Assembly (NCBI GenBank): GCA_903828515.1
Contig: CAIKMD010000002.1
Location: 744,001 to 808,000 of the forward strand
Source of the DNA: an uncultured Rhodospirillales bacterium
GTDB taxonomy: Bacteria; Pseudomonadota; Alphaproteobacteria; ATCC43930; CGMCC-115725
DNA length: 64,000 nt
Reading direction: 5' to 3'
The notes beneath the pieces are model-generated. The model saw only the letters and a list, made by a program, of their open reading frames with translations, was not told the origin of the DNA and did no database searches. The position numbers and the translations under genes are program-made. Shown here piece by piece: positions 1 to 11,045 of the stretch. Numbering within the stretch: position 1 is the stretch's first letter; each line of letters begins with the position of its first letter.

Positions 1-779
1 TGCGGATTCGGCACCGGATTGCCGTCCATCGCCAGCACGGTGAAGCGGTGATGCGGCAACGCGATCATCGCATCCGCCGTCGCGCTCGCGTTCAGCAGGC
101 GGAACAGCACGCGCTGCCCCCTCTTGACCCGGATCGGTGCACTGTGACCCAGCGCCTTGCCGTTGAACGAGGCGGATTTGTAGGTCACTTCCATCCCGTT
201 ATCGGCCGGCGGACCCTTGCGGATATCCTGTAGGCTGACGAATTGTGGTTCCCAATGATGCATCGCGATCGTCACTTCGCGGTCATAGCGCGCGGGGTCG
301 CTGACCGGATCGACGATGAAGAACCCGTATTGCCCGCCATAGAGGCTCTTGGTCAGGTCGCGCCCCGCCATCGCGTGGGTGTGATACCAGCGGGTACCGG
401 CGGGCCCGGCGACGAAGCTGACCGTTTGAGTGGCGCCCGCGTCGACCATGGGCGAGCCTTCTTCCATCGCGCCGTCGGCCTCGGCCGGAACATGCAGTCC
501 GTGCCAATGCACGATGTCGTCGCCGCGGCTTTTGTTGGCGATCTCGATGGTGACGGTTTTGCCGTCGCGGACCCGCAAGAGCGGACCGGGCACGGTGCCG
601 TTATAGCCGACCGTTCGGATGACGCGGCCGGGCGCGATTTCGAGCGACAGCGGCGCGATGGTCAGGCGGAAATCGGGCTTCGGCCGGCGTTCCTGGGCGA
701 AGGCAGGTCCCGCCAGCGGCAAACTCGCAGCACCGGCCAGAAATAGCCGCCGATCGAGATGAGGTCCCGGCCGTCGCAT
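1..779 (-). CDS. Multicopper oxidase, N-terminal part (cut by window edge)
   Basis: The frame is open from an ATG at 779 to the window edge, giving the first 259 residues. The N-terminus carries a twin-arginine signal (RR at residues 10-11, then LFLAGA) ending near AFA, so export folded by Tat is expected. Copper-ligand motifs are visible: HWHG at residues 91-94 and WYHTHA at 131-136, which supply type 2/type 3 copper histidines in this family. The cupredoxin domain 1 and the start of domain 2 are present. The C-terminal domain with the type 1 copper site lies outside the window, so laccase, CueO-like and nitrite-reductase-like subtypes cannot be separated. It is divergent from the CorC-type gene, with 78 bp between the starts. 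Confidence 0.9.
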   Translation of the reverse strand, partial: MRRPGPHLDRRLFLAGAASLPLAGPAFAQERRPKPDFRLTIAPLSLEIAPGRVIRTVGYNGTVPGPLLRVRDGKTVTIEIANKSRGDDIVHWHGLHVPAEADGAMEEGSPMVDAGATQTVSFVAGPAGTRWYHTHAMAGRDLTKSLYGGQYGFFIVDPVSDPARYDREVTIAMHHWEPQFVSLQDIRKGPPADNGMEVTYKSASFNGKALGHSAPIRVKRGQRVLFRLLNASATADAMIALPHHRFTVLAMDGNPVPNP

Positions 780-857
780 CGTTTCGCTCCCCTGCCGAAT
801 ACGCTATCGGAGGGATGCCGGACAGGCAACCCATGGCCTAAACTAGAGCCTCGAACA

Positions 858-2186
858 ATGAACGGGACCGCCATGCTCTGGCTGCAATTCGCCGTCGTCT
901 TTCTGCTGATCCTGCTCAACGGGTTCTTCACCCTCGCCGAGATGGCGGTCGTCTCCGCGCGGCGCGTGCGCCTGCAACGCGCGGCCGATCTCGGGAGTGT
1001 GGGGGCGCGGATCGCGCTCGACCTGAAACAGGATTCGGGACGGTTCTTTTCGACGGTGCAGATCGGCATCACGGTGATCGGCGTGCTGGCCAGCGTGTTC
1101 GGCGGCGCCGCTTTCGCGCATGAGGTCGAGAGCCTGCTCGCGCCCTATACGGCTTACGCGGAATCGATGAGCTATGTGCTGGTGGTTATCGCGATTTCCT
1201 ATCTGACGCTGATCCTCGGCGAACTGGTGCCGAAGCGCGTCGCGCTGAACCGGCCCGAGGCGATCGCGATCCGCCTCGCCTGGCTGATCCGGGTGATGGC
1301 CCAGGTCGCGGCGCCCGTCGCGTGGTTCCTGTCGTTTTCGAGCAATCTCGTGCTGCGGCTGGTGCCCGGACGCGCGACCGAGCCGGGGCCCGTGACGGAA
1401 GAAGAAATCACCATCATGTTGCGTGAGGCGCAGGCGGCGGGGCAGGTTCATCCCGCCGAGACCGCGATCGTGCAGATGGCCCTGCGCCTCGGGGATCGCC
1501 GCGTCAACGCGGTGATGACGCCGCGCACCCAGGTCGAATGGCTCGACCTGTCCGAAAGCGACGACGAGATTCGCGCGGCGATCCGCAACAGTTCCTATTC
1601 GCGCTTTCCGGTCTTCGACGGCGGTCCGGCGCAGGTCGCGGGCGTCGTCCACGTGCGCGATCTCGCGCTCGAGGTGATGAGCGGACAGCCGTTCAATCTC
1701 AAGCGTCAACTGCGGCCGGCGCTTTACATCCCCGAAACCGCCACGGCGTTGCGCGCGCTCGAAGTCTTCCGCAAATCGGGCGATCCGATGGCGCTGGTGG
1801 TCGACGAGTTCGGCGACTTTCAGGGACTGGTCACGCTCGACGACGTCATGCAGTCCCTGGTCGGCGAGATCGCCGAGCAGGGCGAGGCGCCGAACCCGAG
1901 CGTCGAGCGTCGCGAGGACGGCTCGATGGTGATCGACGGCATGACCGCGCTCGATTCGGTCAAGGACCTGACCGGGCTCGCGACGCTCCCCGGCGAAGAC
2001 GACGCGGATTTCCATACGCTGGGCGGTTACCTGATGGCGCGGATGAACCGCATCCCGGCCGTCGGCAACAAGGTCGCGGTGGCGGGGTTCGAGTTCGAAG
2101 TCCTCGGCATGGACGGCCGCCGCGTCGACAAGGTCCTGATCGTGCCGCCGCCGAAGCCCGAGGCCGAGGAAGAGCAGGACGGGTGA
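858..2186 (+). CDS. CNNM/CorC (HlyC) family membrane protein with CBS pair
   Basis: The protein is 442 aa, starting at the ATG just before NGTAMLW; an upstream in-frame ATG at 759 would add residues without hydrophobic or family character. Domain order matches the hemolysin/CorC family: an N-terminal DUF21 (CNNM) membrane domain over about residues 1-190, a tandem CBS pair from about 205 to 330 beginning at VMTPRTQ, and a C-terminal CorC_HlyC domain around 345-430 containing FHTLGGYLMARM. Family members are linked to Mg2+/Co2+ efflux or ion homeostasis; the true substrate here is not shown by sequence. The next gene is separated by a palindromic repeat, so it is probably a single-gene unit. 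Confidence 0.92.
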   Translation: MNGTAMLWLQFAVVFLLILLNGFFTLAEMAVVSARRVRLQRAADLGSVGARIALDLKQDSGRFFSTVQIGITVIGVLASVFGGAAFAHEVESLLAPYTAYAESMSYVLVVIAISYLTLILGELVPKRVALNRPEAIAIRLAWLIRVMAQVAAPVAWFLSFSSNLVLRLVPGRATEPGPVTEEEITIMLREAQAAGQVHPAETAIVQMALRLGDRRVNAVMTPRTQVEWLDLSESDDEIRAAIRNSSYSRFPVFDGGPAQVAGVVHVRDLALEVMSGQPFNLKRQLRPALYIPETATALRALEVFRKSGDPMALVVDEFGDFQGLVTLDDVMQSLVGEIAEQGEAPNPSVERREDGSMVIDGMTALDSVKDLTGLATLPGEDDADFHTLGGYLMARMNRIPAVGNKVAVAGFEFEVLGMDGRRVDKVLIVPPPKPEAEEEQDG

Positions 2187-2200
2187 GTGTGCTGGATAAG

Positions 2201-2323
2201 CATTGTGCGTCCATTCGACTGCTCGCTATCGCTCGTGCTCAGGGTGAGGTGAGATTTGTAATGCCATCGATAAATTATCCTCAGCCTGAGCTTGTCGAAG
2301 GCCGCACAACATGGATGCAGCGC
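2201..2323. repeat. Dispersed palindromic repeat, copy 1 (two arms)
   Basis: Two diverged inverted arms share the core CCTTCGACAAGCTCAGG and end in GGATGCAGCG. The right arm lies at about 2282-2323; the left arm at about 2204-2250 reads TGCGTCCATTCGAC then GCTCAGGGTGAGG. The same core and the same CGCTGCATC end occur at 9899-9945 and 13216-13337. It fills the gap between the CorC-type gene and the dioxygenase gene and holds no convincing ORF. Confidence 0.75.
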
Positions 2324-2367
2324 CAAGCCGACTTGTTCGGCAACCGATCACAGACCATTTAAACACC

Positions 2368-3153
2368 ATGACCAATCAATCCCTCTCTCCGATTTTCCTC
2401 TCGCATGGCGCGCCGACGGCGGCGTTGCAGCCGGGGCCTGCCGGCGCGTTCTGGACGGAGCTGGGCAAGAGCCTCGGCAAGCCCAAAGCCATCCTTTGCA
2501 TCTCGGCGCACTGGAACACGCGCGAGCCGGTGCTAGGCGCGGCGGAGCATCCGAAGACCATCCACGATTTTTACGGGTTTCCCGAGCAGTTCTATCGCCT
2601 GTCCTATCCAGCGCCGGGTGCGCCGGCTTTGGCGCAGCGCGCGAGCGACATATTGGCGGCGGCCGGCATCCCGGCATTGCTCGACAGCGAATACGGCCTC
2701 GATCACGGCGCGTGGGTGCCGTTGAAGTTCCTCTTCCCCGACGCCGATGTCCCGGTCGCACAATTGTCGGTGCAGCCGTTAAGGGACGCGCGCTGGCATT
2801 ACCGGTTGGGCGCGGCGCTCAAACCTTTGCGCGACGAAGGCGTGCTGATCTTCGCCAGCGGCGGCGCCACGCATAATCTGCGCGAATTGAATTTCGCGGG
2901 CGGTCCGCCGGCCGATTGGGCGGTGGCGTTCGACGAGTGGCTCGCCGATGCGCTGAAGGACGGCCGGCGCGACGATCTGCTCGATTGGGAAACCAAGGCG
3001 CCCAATGCGCATCGCGCGCATCCGAGTCCCGAGCATTTCCTGCCGCTGTTCGTCGCGTTGGGCGCGGCGGGTGAGGGCGCGACAGGCGAGCGGCTCTACC
3101 AGGGCATGAGCGTCGGCAGCCTCAGCATGGACGCGTACCGGCTGGCTGTGTAA
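2368..3153 (+). CDS. LigB/DODA-type extradiol ring-cleavage dioxygenase (YgiD-like)
   Basis: A 261-aa protein of the class III extradiol dioxygenase family, which uses non-haem Fe(II) to open catechol-type rings; E. coli YgiD acts on 4,5-DOPA. The expected metal-site histidines are visible: SHGAP (H13), SAHW (H48) and LDHGAW (H113), with the conserved late HPSPEHFLPL near the C-terminus. I chose the ATG at 2368 because the family N-terminus (PIFLSHGAP) follows directly; the in-frame ATG at 2311 lies inside the repeat. Its 3' end overlaps the convergent MATE gene by 32 bp. The physiological substrate is unknown. Confidence 0.88.
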   Translation: MTNQSLSPIFLSHGAPTAALQPGPAGAFWTELGKSLGKPKAILCISAHWNTREPVLGAAEHPKTIHDFYGFPEQFYRLSYPAPGAPALAQRASDILAAAGIPALLDSEYGLDHGAWVPLKFLFPDADVPVAQLSVQPLRDARWHYRLGAALKPLRDEGVLIFASGGATHNLRELNFAGGPPADWAVAFDEWLADALKDGRRDDLLDWETKAPNAHRAHPSPEHFLPLFVALGAAGEGATGERLYQGMSVGSLSMDAYRLAV

Positions 3154-4537
3154 GCCCCGTGATCGCCGGCGCGCGCTTGGCGCCGGTGAACCAGACTCCC
3201 ATCGCCACGGCGACGGCGTTCATCACGCCCGAGATCACCAGCGCCAGCGCGAGCATCGCGAAGACGTTGTCGATGCCTCCTAAAAACCGGTTGCCGAAGA
3301 AATGGATCGCTGCCCAGCCGCCGATGGCGGCGACGGTGACGCGGATGCCGGCGGCGATCAGCGGCCAGCGCAGACTGCCGGCGCCCTGCGACGCGAAGTA
3401 AAGCGCGAGGCCGAAGCCGAAGAAGCCATAGAACGGGCCGACGATGTGGAGATAGTGAGTGCCGATCGCCTCGGTCAGCGGATCGTCGCTGAAGAGCGCG
3501 ATCCACGCATGCGGGAAGAAAGCGGCGGCGAGGCCGACGGCTTCGCTGAGCAGGCCGGCGAGGACCGCGCCGGTCCAGGCGACGCGCAACGCGCGCTTTC
3601 TCTGCTGGGCGCCGATCGCGGTGCCGACCATGGCGCCGATCGGCGCGCCGAGACCGAAGACCAGCGGCACCAATAGATATTCGAGCCGCGCGCCGACGCC
3701 GTAACCGGCGACCGCCGCCGGGCCGTAGATTCCGGTGAGACCGGTCGCGGTAGCGATCGCGATGTTGGTGGTCACGCTCACCAGCGACGAGATAAACCCA
3801 ACGCGCAGGATCTCGCGTGTCGGCGCCCAGGCGATGCGGGCGGGTTTGACCGACGGCTTCAGCACGCCGCGCCCCGACCACAGATAGGCGGCGAAGATGA
3901 TGCTGCCGATGACGTAATAGGCCGCGATGGCGGCGGCGCCCCCGACGATGCCGAGTTGCGGCAGATCACCCCAGCCGAAGATCAGCATCGGCGACAGCGG
4001 AATGAGGAACACCGCGCCGATCGCCGTGACGCTCGCGGGAAACAGAATATTGCCGGTACCGCGAATGACGGCGGCCAGCGAATTGAACAGCCACAGCGGA
4101 ATGGCGAAGAGGAAGACGAGATTGGAATAGGCCAGCGCCGCGGCAAGCGAACCGTTCTGTCCGCCCATCAGCGCATAGAGCGGGCGTCCGATGGTCAGCG
4201 CGAGAATGGTCGTGATGAGTCCGAGCGCCACTGCGATGGCGGCGGCGTGCCAGACGAGGACGTTGGCGTCGTCGCGCTTTCCCGCGCCAAGCGTGCGCGA
4301 GACGGCTGACATGATGCCGCCGCCCATCGCGCCGGCCGAGATCATCTGAATCAGCATGACGATCGGGAACACCACGGCCATGCCGGCGAGTGCGTCGGTG
4401 CCGAGCTTCGAAATGAAATAGGTTTCGATCAGGCCGATCGACGCCTGCACCACCATGACGATGGTGTTGGGGATGGCGAGGCGCAAAAGCGTCGCGCCGA
4501 TCGGGCCTTCGAGCAGGCGGGTGGTCCGGGGGTCCAT
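3122..4537 (-). CDS. MATE family efflux transporter
   Basis: 471 aa with about 12 hydrophobic segments and the two-fold repeat typical of MATE proteins. The N-terminal half opens with LLRLAIPNTIVMVVQASIG and the second half with a matching segment after ARIAWAPTREILRVG. MATE proteins expel cationic drugs, dyes or metabolites in exchange for Na+ or H+. The start at 4537 (MDPRTTRLLEG) is the first ATG that gives a normal MATE N-terminus; upstream in-frame ATGs would run through the operator region and into the divergent marR gene. The gene is divergent from that MarR regulator, which suggests direct control. Confidence 0.93.
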   Translation of the reverse strand: MDPRTTRLLEGPIGATLLRLAIPNTIVMVVQASIGLIETYFISKLGTDALAGMAVVFPIVMLIQMISAGAMGGGIMSAVSRTLGAGKRDDANVLVWHAAAIAVALGLITTILALTIGRPLYALMGGQNGSLAAALAYSNLVFLFAIPLWLFNSLAAVIRGTGNILFPASVTAIGAVFLIPLSPMLIFGWGDLPQLGIVGGAAAIAAYYVIGSIIFAAYLWSGRGVLKPSVKPARIAWAPTREILRVGFISSLVSVTTNIAIATATGLTGIYGPAAVAGYGVGARLEYLLVPLVFGLGAPIGAMVGTAIGAQQRKRALRVAWTGAVLAGLLSEAVGLAAAFFPHAWIALFSDDPLTEAIGTHYLHIVGPFYGFFGFGLALYFASQGAGSLRWPLIAAGIRVTVAAIGGWAAIHFFGNRFLGGIDNVFAMLALALVISGVMNAVAVAMGVWFTGAKRAPAITGLTQPAGTRPC

Positions 4538-4572
4538 GGCCGACAAGTCCTCTTGAACGACGAACGAGGTAT

Positions 4573-4610
4573 GTGTATATACACCCTTACGAACCGTGCG
4601 TATACACGCA
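4573..4610. promoter_or_regulatory. Two palindromic operator-like sites between MATE and marR
   Basis: GTGTATATACAC at 4573-4584 is a perfect 12-bp palindrome. A related, imperfect site, GTGCGTATACACGC, follows at 4596-4609, and both share a TATAC core with GTG/CAC flanks. They lie in the 79-bp gap between the divergent starts of the MATE exporter and the MarR regulator, the usual place for MarR dimers to bind. Assignment to this regulator is inference from position and symmetry. Confidence 0.6.
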
Positions 4611-4616
4611 ATAGCG

Positions 4617-5081
4617 ATGGAAGCCATGCACGAAAAGCCGATCTCGACCTCAGGCCCGGTCCTGTCCCTCGACCCAAGCGATTGTAATTGCAATGCTTTG
4701 CAGCAGGCGGCGCGGCAGGTGAACCAGCTTTACGGACGCCATATGGCGAAGGAAGGGCTGCGAACCGGGCAGTATTCGATTCTCGCCAAGCTCAACCGTT
4801 TGGGACCGATGCCGATCACCGAACTGGCGTCGATCCTGGCGATGGACCGCACGACGATGAGCCGCGCGGTGCAGCCCTTGAAGCGCGACAAGCTGATCGC
4901 GATCGGCGCCGGCGAGGATGGACGCACCCGCCTCGTCCGGCTGACGGCGGCGGGCGAGGCGCGGGTCGCGTCGGCCTCGGCGCGCTGGCGCGAAGCACAG
5001 AAGGAATTCGAACAGGCGTTGGGCCCCGGGGTAGCGGCCCAATTGCGCGAGACGCTGAGCCGCGTCGTCGCGCTGGGATAA
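4617..5081 (+). CDS. MarR family transcriptional regulator
   Basis: About 154 aa with a winged helix-turn-helix. The recognition region reads PITELASILAMDRTTMSRAVQPLKRDKLI, followed by the wing EDGRTRLVRLT, which is the standard MarR pattern. A cysteine pair (CNC) near residue 24 precedes the DNA-binding domain and might sense oxidants. Starts at 4617 or 4626 (ATG) or 4596 (GTG) are possible; the GTG would put the coding start inside the second palindrome. It probably represses the divergent MATE gene and the downstream MFS gene. Confidence 0.9.
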   Translation: MEAMHEKPISTSGPVLSLDPSDCNCNALQQAARQVNQLYGRHMAKEGLRTGQYSILAKLNRLGPMPITELASILAMDRTTMSRAVQPLKRDKLIAIGAGEDGRTRLVRLTAAGEARVASASARWREAQKEFEQALGPGVAAQLRETLSRVVALG

Positions 5082-5128
5082 CCCAACCGATCCGCCCATT
5101 ACCCGTTCTTTTCGGTCAGGAGGTCGAC

Positions 5129-6316
5129 ATGCACGCCACCGTGGCGAAGGCCCATCACACTCTTTCACGCGGCGCGATGACGCTCTACAGCTTCTTTGCG
5201 GTCATTTTCGTCACCGCCGGCAGCGCGGCGCCGACGCCGCTCTATCGGCTCTATCAGCAGTCGATGGATCTGACGCCGCTGCTGATCACCGTCGTCTTCG
5301 CGATCTATTCGTTCAGCCTGCTCGCCACGCTGCTGACGGTCGGCGGGCTGTCGGATTATCTCGGGCGGCGTCCGGTCATTCTCGCCGCCCTGTTGTTGAA
5401 TATCGTCGCGCTGGTCCTCTTCGCGACCGCCGAAAGCATCGGACAGTTGATTGTCGCCCGCGCGATCCAGGGCATCGCCGTCGGCAGCGCGATGACAGCC
5501 ATGGGTGCCGCCATTCTCGACACCGATCGCGCGCGCGGCGCGCTGCTCAACAGCGTCACCATCTTTCTCGGTCTGACCTTCGGCGCGCTCGGTTCGGGCG
5601 TGTTGGTCACGTATGCACCGCACCCGTTGCATCTGGTCTACACGTTGCTGCTGGTTGCCACCGCGGTTTTCGCTGTGATGCTCTGGGCGATGCCCGAGAC
5701 GATTTCGGGCAAGGCCGGCGCGCTCGCTTCGCTCAAGCCGCATATGAGCGTGCCGAGCCAGTCGAAACGGGTTCTCTTGCGGCTGACGCCGGCGAATGTC
5801 GCCGTCTGGGCGCTGGGCGCGTTTTATCTTTCGCTGATGCCGAACGTGGTGGCGACGACGATGCAGATCGCGTCGCCGCTCATCGGCGGGATCGTCGTCG
5901 CGACGCTGATGGGCACCGCCGCCATCACGGTACCCGCCCTCAAGGAGTGGCTGCCGCGTCGTCTCGTTCTGACCGGCACGAGCGCCTTGTCCCTGGGCGT
6001 CGCGGTCTCGCTGCTCGGCATCGCGCAGCACCAGGTTGGCGCGCTGCTGGCCGGAACGGTTATCGCCGGGTTCGGCTTGGGCGCCAATTTCTCGGGCACG
6101 TTGCGGTCGCTGCTGCCGACGGCCAAGCCGGACCAGCGCGCGGGTCTGCTCGCCGCGTTCTATGTCGAGTGTTATCTCGCCTTCAGCCTGCCGGCGATCG
6201 TCGCGGGGCTCGCGGTGCCCTATGCCGGATTGACGATGACGGCTTACGTTTACGGCGTCGCGGTCATCGTCCTGGTCGCGATTTCGCTGATCGCGTCGCT
6301 CTGGAGCGATGAGTAA
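5129..6316 (+). CDS. MFS transporter
   Basis: 395 aa, about 12 hydrophobic segments. The MFS loop 2-3 signature GGLSDYLGRRPVILAALL is present near residues 70-87. A strong ribosome site (AGGAGG, 5-6 nt upstream) supports the ATG at 5129. It starts 47 bp after the marR stop on the same strand, so marR and this gene probably form one unit, with the MATE gene as the divergent arm of a two-pump regulon. The substrate is not predictable. Confidence 0.9.
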   Translation: MHATVAKAHHTLSRGAMTLYSFFAVIFVTAGSAAPTPLYRLYQQSMDLTPLLITVVFAIYSFSLLATLLTVGGLSDYLGRRPVILAALLLNIVALVLFATAESIGQLIVARAIQGIAVGSAMTAMGAAILDTDRARGALLNSVTIFLGLTFGALGSGVLVTYAPHPLHLVYTLLLVATAVFAVMLWAMPETISGKAGALASLKPHMSVPSQSKRVLLRLTPANVAVWALGAFYLSLMPNVVATTMQIASPLIGGIVVATLMGTAAITVPALKEWLPRRLVLTGTSALSLGVAVSLLGIAQHQVGALLAGTVIAGFGLGANFSGTLRSLLPTAKPDQRAGLLAAFYVECYLAFSLPAIVAGLAVPYAGLTMTAYVYGVAVIVLVAISLIASLWSDE

Positions 6317-6331
6317 GCAATCCCGAAACGC

Positions 6332-6361
6332 CAATGGCCGGGCTTGAAGGCCCGGCCATTG
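6332..6361. terminator. Hairpin terminator between convergent MFS and grxD genes
   Basis: A perfect 12-bp stem (CAATGGCCGGGC at 6332-6343 pairing with 6350-6361) encloses a 6-nt loop. It sits between two converging genes and could serve both strands. No strong T-run follows on either side, so termination may be imperfect. Confidence 0.65.
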
Positions 6362-6388
6362 TCTAACGGATCGCGATAGGGAAGGCGA

Positions 6389-6730
<342 letters not shown>

Positions 6731-6755
6731 GATCGATCCTTTGCCTTGAAGTGAG

Positions 6756-6992
6756 TCAGTCTTGAGGCGCCGAAGTCTGGAGGGCCAGTGCGTGCAATTC
6801 GTTGCCCATCCGGCCCTGTAATGCTTGGTAGACGAGCTGGTGCTGCTGGACGCGGGTCTTGCCCTTGAAGACGCGGGACACGACGGTCGCGGCATAGTGG
6901 TCGCCATCGCCGCGCAGATCGTCGATCCGTACCTCGGCATCGGGCAACCCGGCCTTGATCAACCGCTCGATTTCGCCTGCTTCGATTGCCAT
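6756..6992 (-). CDS. bolA: BolA family iron-sulfur/transcription factor
   Basis: 78 aa. It contains the class II KH-like BolA fold, with the conserved [21 protein letters not shown] segment split around the FxGKxxxxxHxxVY motif; the histidine in QQHQLVY is the family's cluster-ligand histidine. It sits between purL (20 bp upstream) and grxD (25 bp downstream) on the same strand, an arrangement common in alphaproteobacteria. Confidence 0.93.
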   Translation of the reverse strand: MAIEAGEIERLIKAGLPDAEVRIDDLRGDGDHYAATVVSRVFKGKTRVQQHQLVYQALQGRMGNELHALALQTSAPQD

Positions 6993-7012
6993 CCGAGTCC
7001 TTCGCCGGAGAC

Positions 7013-9195
<2,183 letters not shown>

Positions 9196-9199
<4 letters not shown>

Positions 9200-9885
9200 G
9201 ACAGCGCCTCCACCAGGCCTTTGAAGAACGGCACGCCGTCGAGCGAGCCTTGTAGCGGATGCGTCGCATCCTCGGGATGCGGCATCAGGCCGAGCACGGT
9301 CTTGGTCTCGTTGAAGATACCGGCGATCGCGCGCGCCGAGCCGTTGGCGTTATGCGCGTCGTCGAGCTTGCCGTCGGGCGCGCAATAGCGGAAGGCGACG
9401 CGGCCTTCGCCCTCGAGCCGGTCGAGCGTGTTCTTGTCGGCGAAGTAATTGCCGTCGTGGTGCGCGACCGGCACGTTGATGACCTGCCCCGCGTTGTAGC
9501 CGGCGGTGAACATGCTCTGGCTGGTCTCGACCCGCAGGCTGACGTTCATGCAATGAAACTTGAGCGTGCGGTTTGCCAAGAGCGCGCCGGGCAGCAGTCC
9601 CGCCTCGGTGATGATCTGAAACCCGTTGCAGATGCCGAGCACCGGCGTGCCGGCTGCGGCGCGCGCCTTCACCTCGCGCATGATCGGCGAATGCGCCGCC
9701 ATCGCGCCGCAGCGCAGATAATCGCCATAAGAGAACCCGCCGGGAATGACGATGAGATCGGCTTTGGGCAATTCCGAGTCGCGATGCCAGACCTTCAGCG
9801 GCTTCTTGCCCGACGCGCGATGGAGCGCATCGAACACATCCTGTTCGCGATTGGATCCGGGAAAGACGACGATGGCGGATTGCAT
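9196..9885 (-). CDS. purQ: Phosphoribosylformylglycinamidine synthase subunit PurQ
   Basis: 229 aa, a class I glutamine amidotransferase that supplies ammonia to PurL. The nucleophile elbow GICNGFQ places the catalytic cysteine at residue 86, and the His/Glu pair is in [10 protein letters not shown] near the C-terminus. The 4-bp overlap with purL suggests coupled translation. About 100 bp separate it from purS, and this gap holds a copy of the dispersed repeat. Confidence 0.97.
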
Positions 9886-9898
9886 GGATTAGCCTAGT

Positions 9899-9945
9899 CG
9901 CTGCATCGACATCCTGCGTCCTTCGACAGGCTCAGGATGAGGAAA
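9899..9945 (+). repeat. Dispersed palindromic repeat, copy 2 (single arm)
   Basis: A single arm starts CGCTGCATCGACATCCTGCG and continues through CCTTCGACAGGCTCAGGATGAGG. The first 26 bases from CTGCATCG match the right arm of the copy at 13216-13337 (opposite strand) exactly. It is located between purS and purQ, inside the purine operon, where it replaces the tight spacing seen elsewhere in the operon. Confidence 0.75.
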
Positions 9946-9984
9946 GACCGTATATGGCATTGAGTAGCCGCGAAGAAAACCGCT

Positions 9985-10227
9985 TCAGCCGACCAGTTCA
10001 ACGCGATAACTCTCGATCACCGTGTTGGCGAGGAGCTTCTGGCACATCTGTTCCAGCGCGGCTCGGGCCTTGGCAGGATCGCGCTCGCTGATATCGAGAT
10101 CGATCACCTTGCCCTGGCGGACTTCGCCGATGCCGGAAAATCCCAGATTGCCAAGCGCATGGCCGATGGCCTTGCCTTGCGGGTCGAGCACGCCTTCCTT
10201 GGGCATGACGAAAACACGGGCCTTCAT
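9985..10227 (-). CDS. purS: Phosphoribosylformylglycinamidine synthase subunit PurS
   Basis: 80 aa, the usual PurS length. The family pattern [20 protein letters not shown] is present at the N-terminus, followed by GKVIDLDI and the C-terminal [11 protein letters not shown]. PurS bridges PurL and PurQ. The ATG at 10227 overlaps the purC stop by 4 bp. Confidence 0.96.
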   Translation of the reverse strand: MKARVFVMPKEGVLDPQGKAIGHALGNLGFSGIGEVRQGKVIDLDISERDPAKARAALEQMCQKLLANTVIESYRVELVG

Positions 10228-10988
10228 TGGACGGTCTCGGTCCCTTTGGCGTCGCCCGGCGCGCCTTCGGGGAGAATGCCGAGACGGCGCGCAACCTCTT
10301 GATATGCCTCCTCGACGCGGCCGAGATCGCGGCGGAAACGGTCCTTGTCGAGCTTCTCGTTGGTCTTCAGGTCCCACAAACGGCAATTATCGGGGCTGAT
10401 TTCGTCGGCCAGCACGAGTCGCATGCTGTCGTTCTCATACACCCGGCCGAATTCGAGCTTGAAATCGACCAGCTTGATGCCGATACCGAGGAAAAGACCG
10501 GTCAGGAAGTCGTTGATCCGGAGCGACATCTGCATGATGTCGTCGAGATCCTGCGTTGTGGCCCAGCCGAAGCAGGTGATGTGCTCTTCCGAGACCATCG
10601 GATCGCCGAGTTCATCTTTCTTGTAGTAATACTCGACGATCGAGCGCGGGAGGGCTCCGCCTTCTTCCATCCCGAAACGCTTGGCGAGCGAGCCGGCGAT
10701 GATATTGCGGACGACGACCTCGATCGGAATAATCTCAACCTGACGAACGAGTTGCTCGCGCATATTCAAGCGGCGAATGAAATGAGTCGGAATTCCGATC
10801 TCGGCCAGGCGCATCATCAGATATTCGCTGATGCGGTTGTTGAGCACGCCCTTGCCGGTGATCGTGCCCTTTTTCTGGTTGTTGAAGGCGGTGGCGTCGT
10901 CCTTGAAGTATTGGACGAGCGTGCCCGGTTCCGGACCCTCGAACATCACCTTGGCCTTGCCTTCATAGATCTGTTTGCGTCGGCTCAT
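10224..10988 (-). CDS. purC: Phosphoribosylaminoimidazole-succinocarboxamide synthase
   Basis: 254 aa, the SAICAR synthetase that joins CAIR with aspartate using ATP. The N-terminal [10 protein letters not shown], the central [13 protein letters not shown] and LVDFKLEFG segments, and the late [14 protein letters not shown] motif are all present. The start at 10988 ([13 protein letters not shown]) is preferred over an ATG 21 bp upstream because it begins at the family N-terminus. It is the first gene of the tightly packed purC-purS-purQ-purL-bolA-grxD run. Confidence 0.97.
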   Translation of the reverse strand: MSRRKQIYEGKAKVMFEGPEPGTLVQYFKDDATAFNNQKKGTITGKGVLNNRISEYLMMRLAEIGIPTHFIRRLNMREQLVRQVEIIPIEVVVRNIIAGSLAKRFGMEEGGALPRSIVEYYYKKDELGDPMVSEEHITCFGWATTQDLDDIMQMSLRINDFLTGLFLGIGIKLVDFKLEFGRVYENDSMRLVLADEISPDNCRLWDLKTNEKLDKDRFRRDLGRVEEAYQEVARRLGILPEGAPGDAKGTETVQ

Positions 10989-11045
10989 CGGGCGACCTCG
11001 CGGGGGCAAAAGGGTGATCCGCGCTCTATAGCAAGCACGGCGAAG

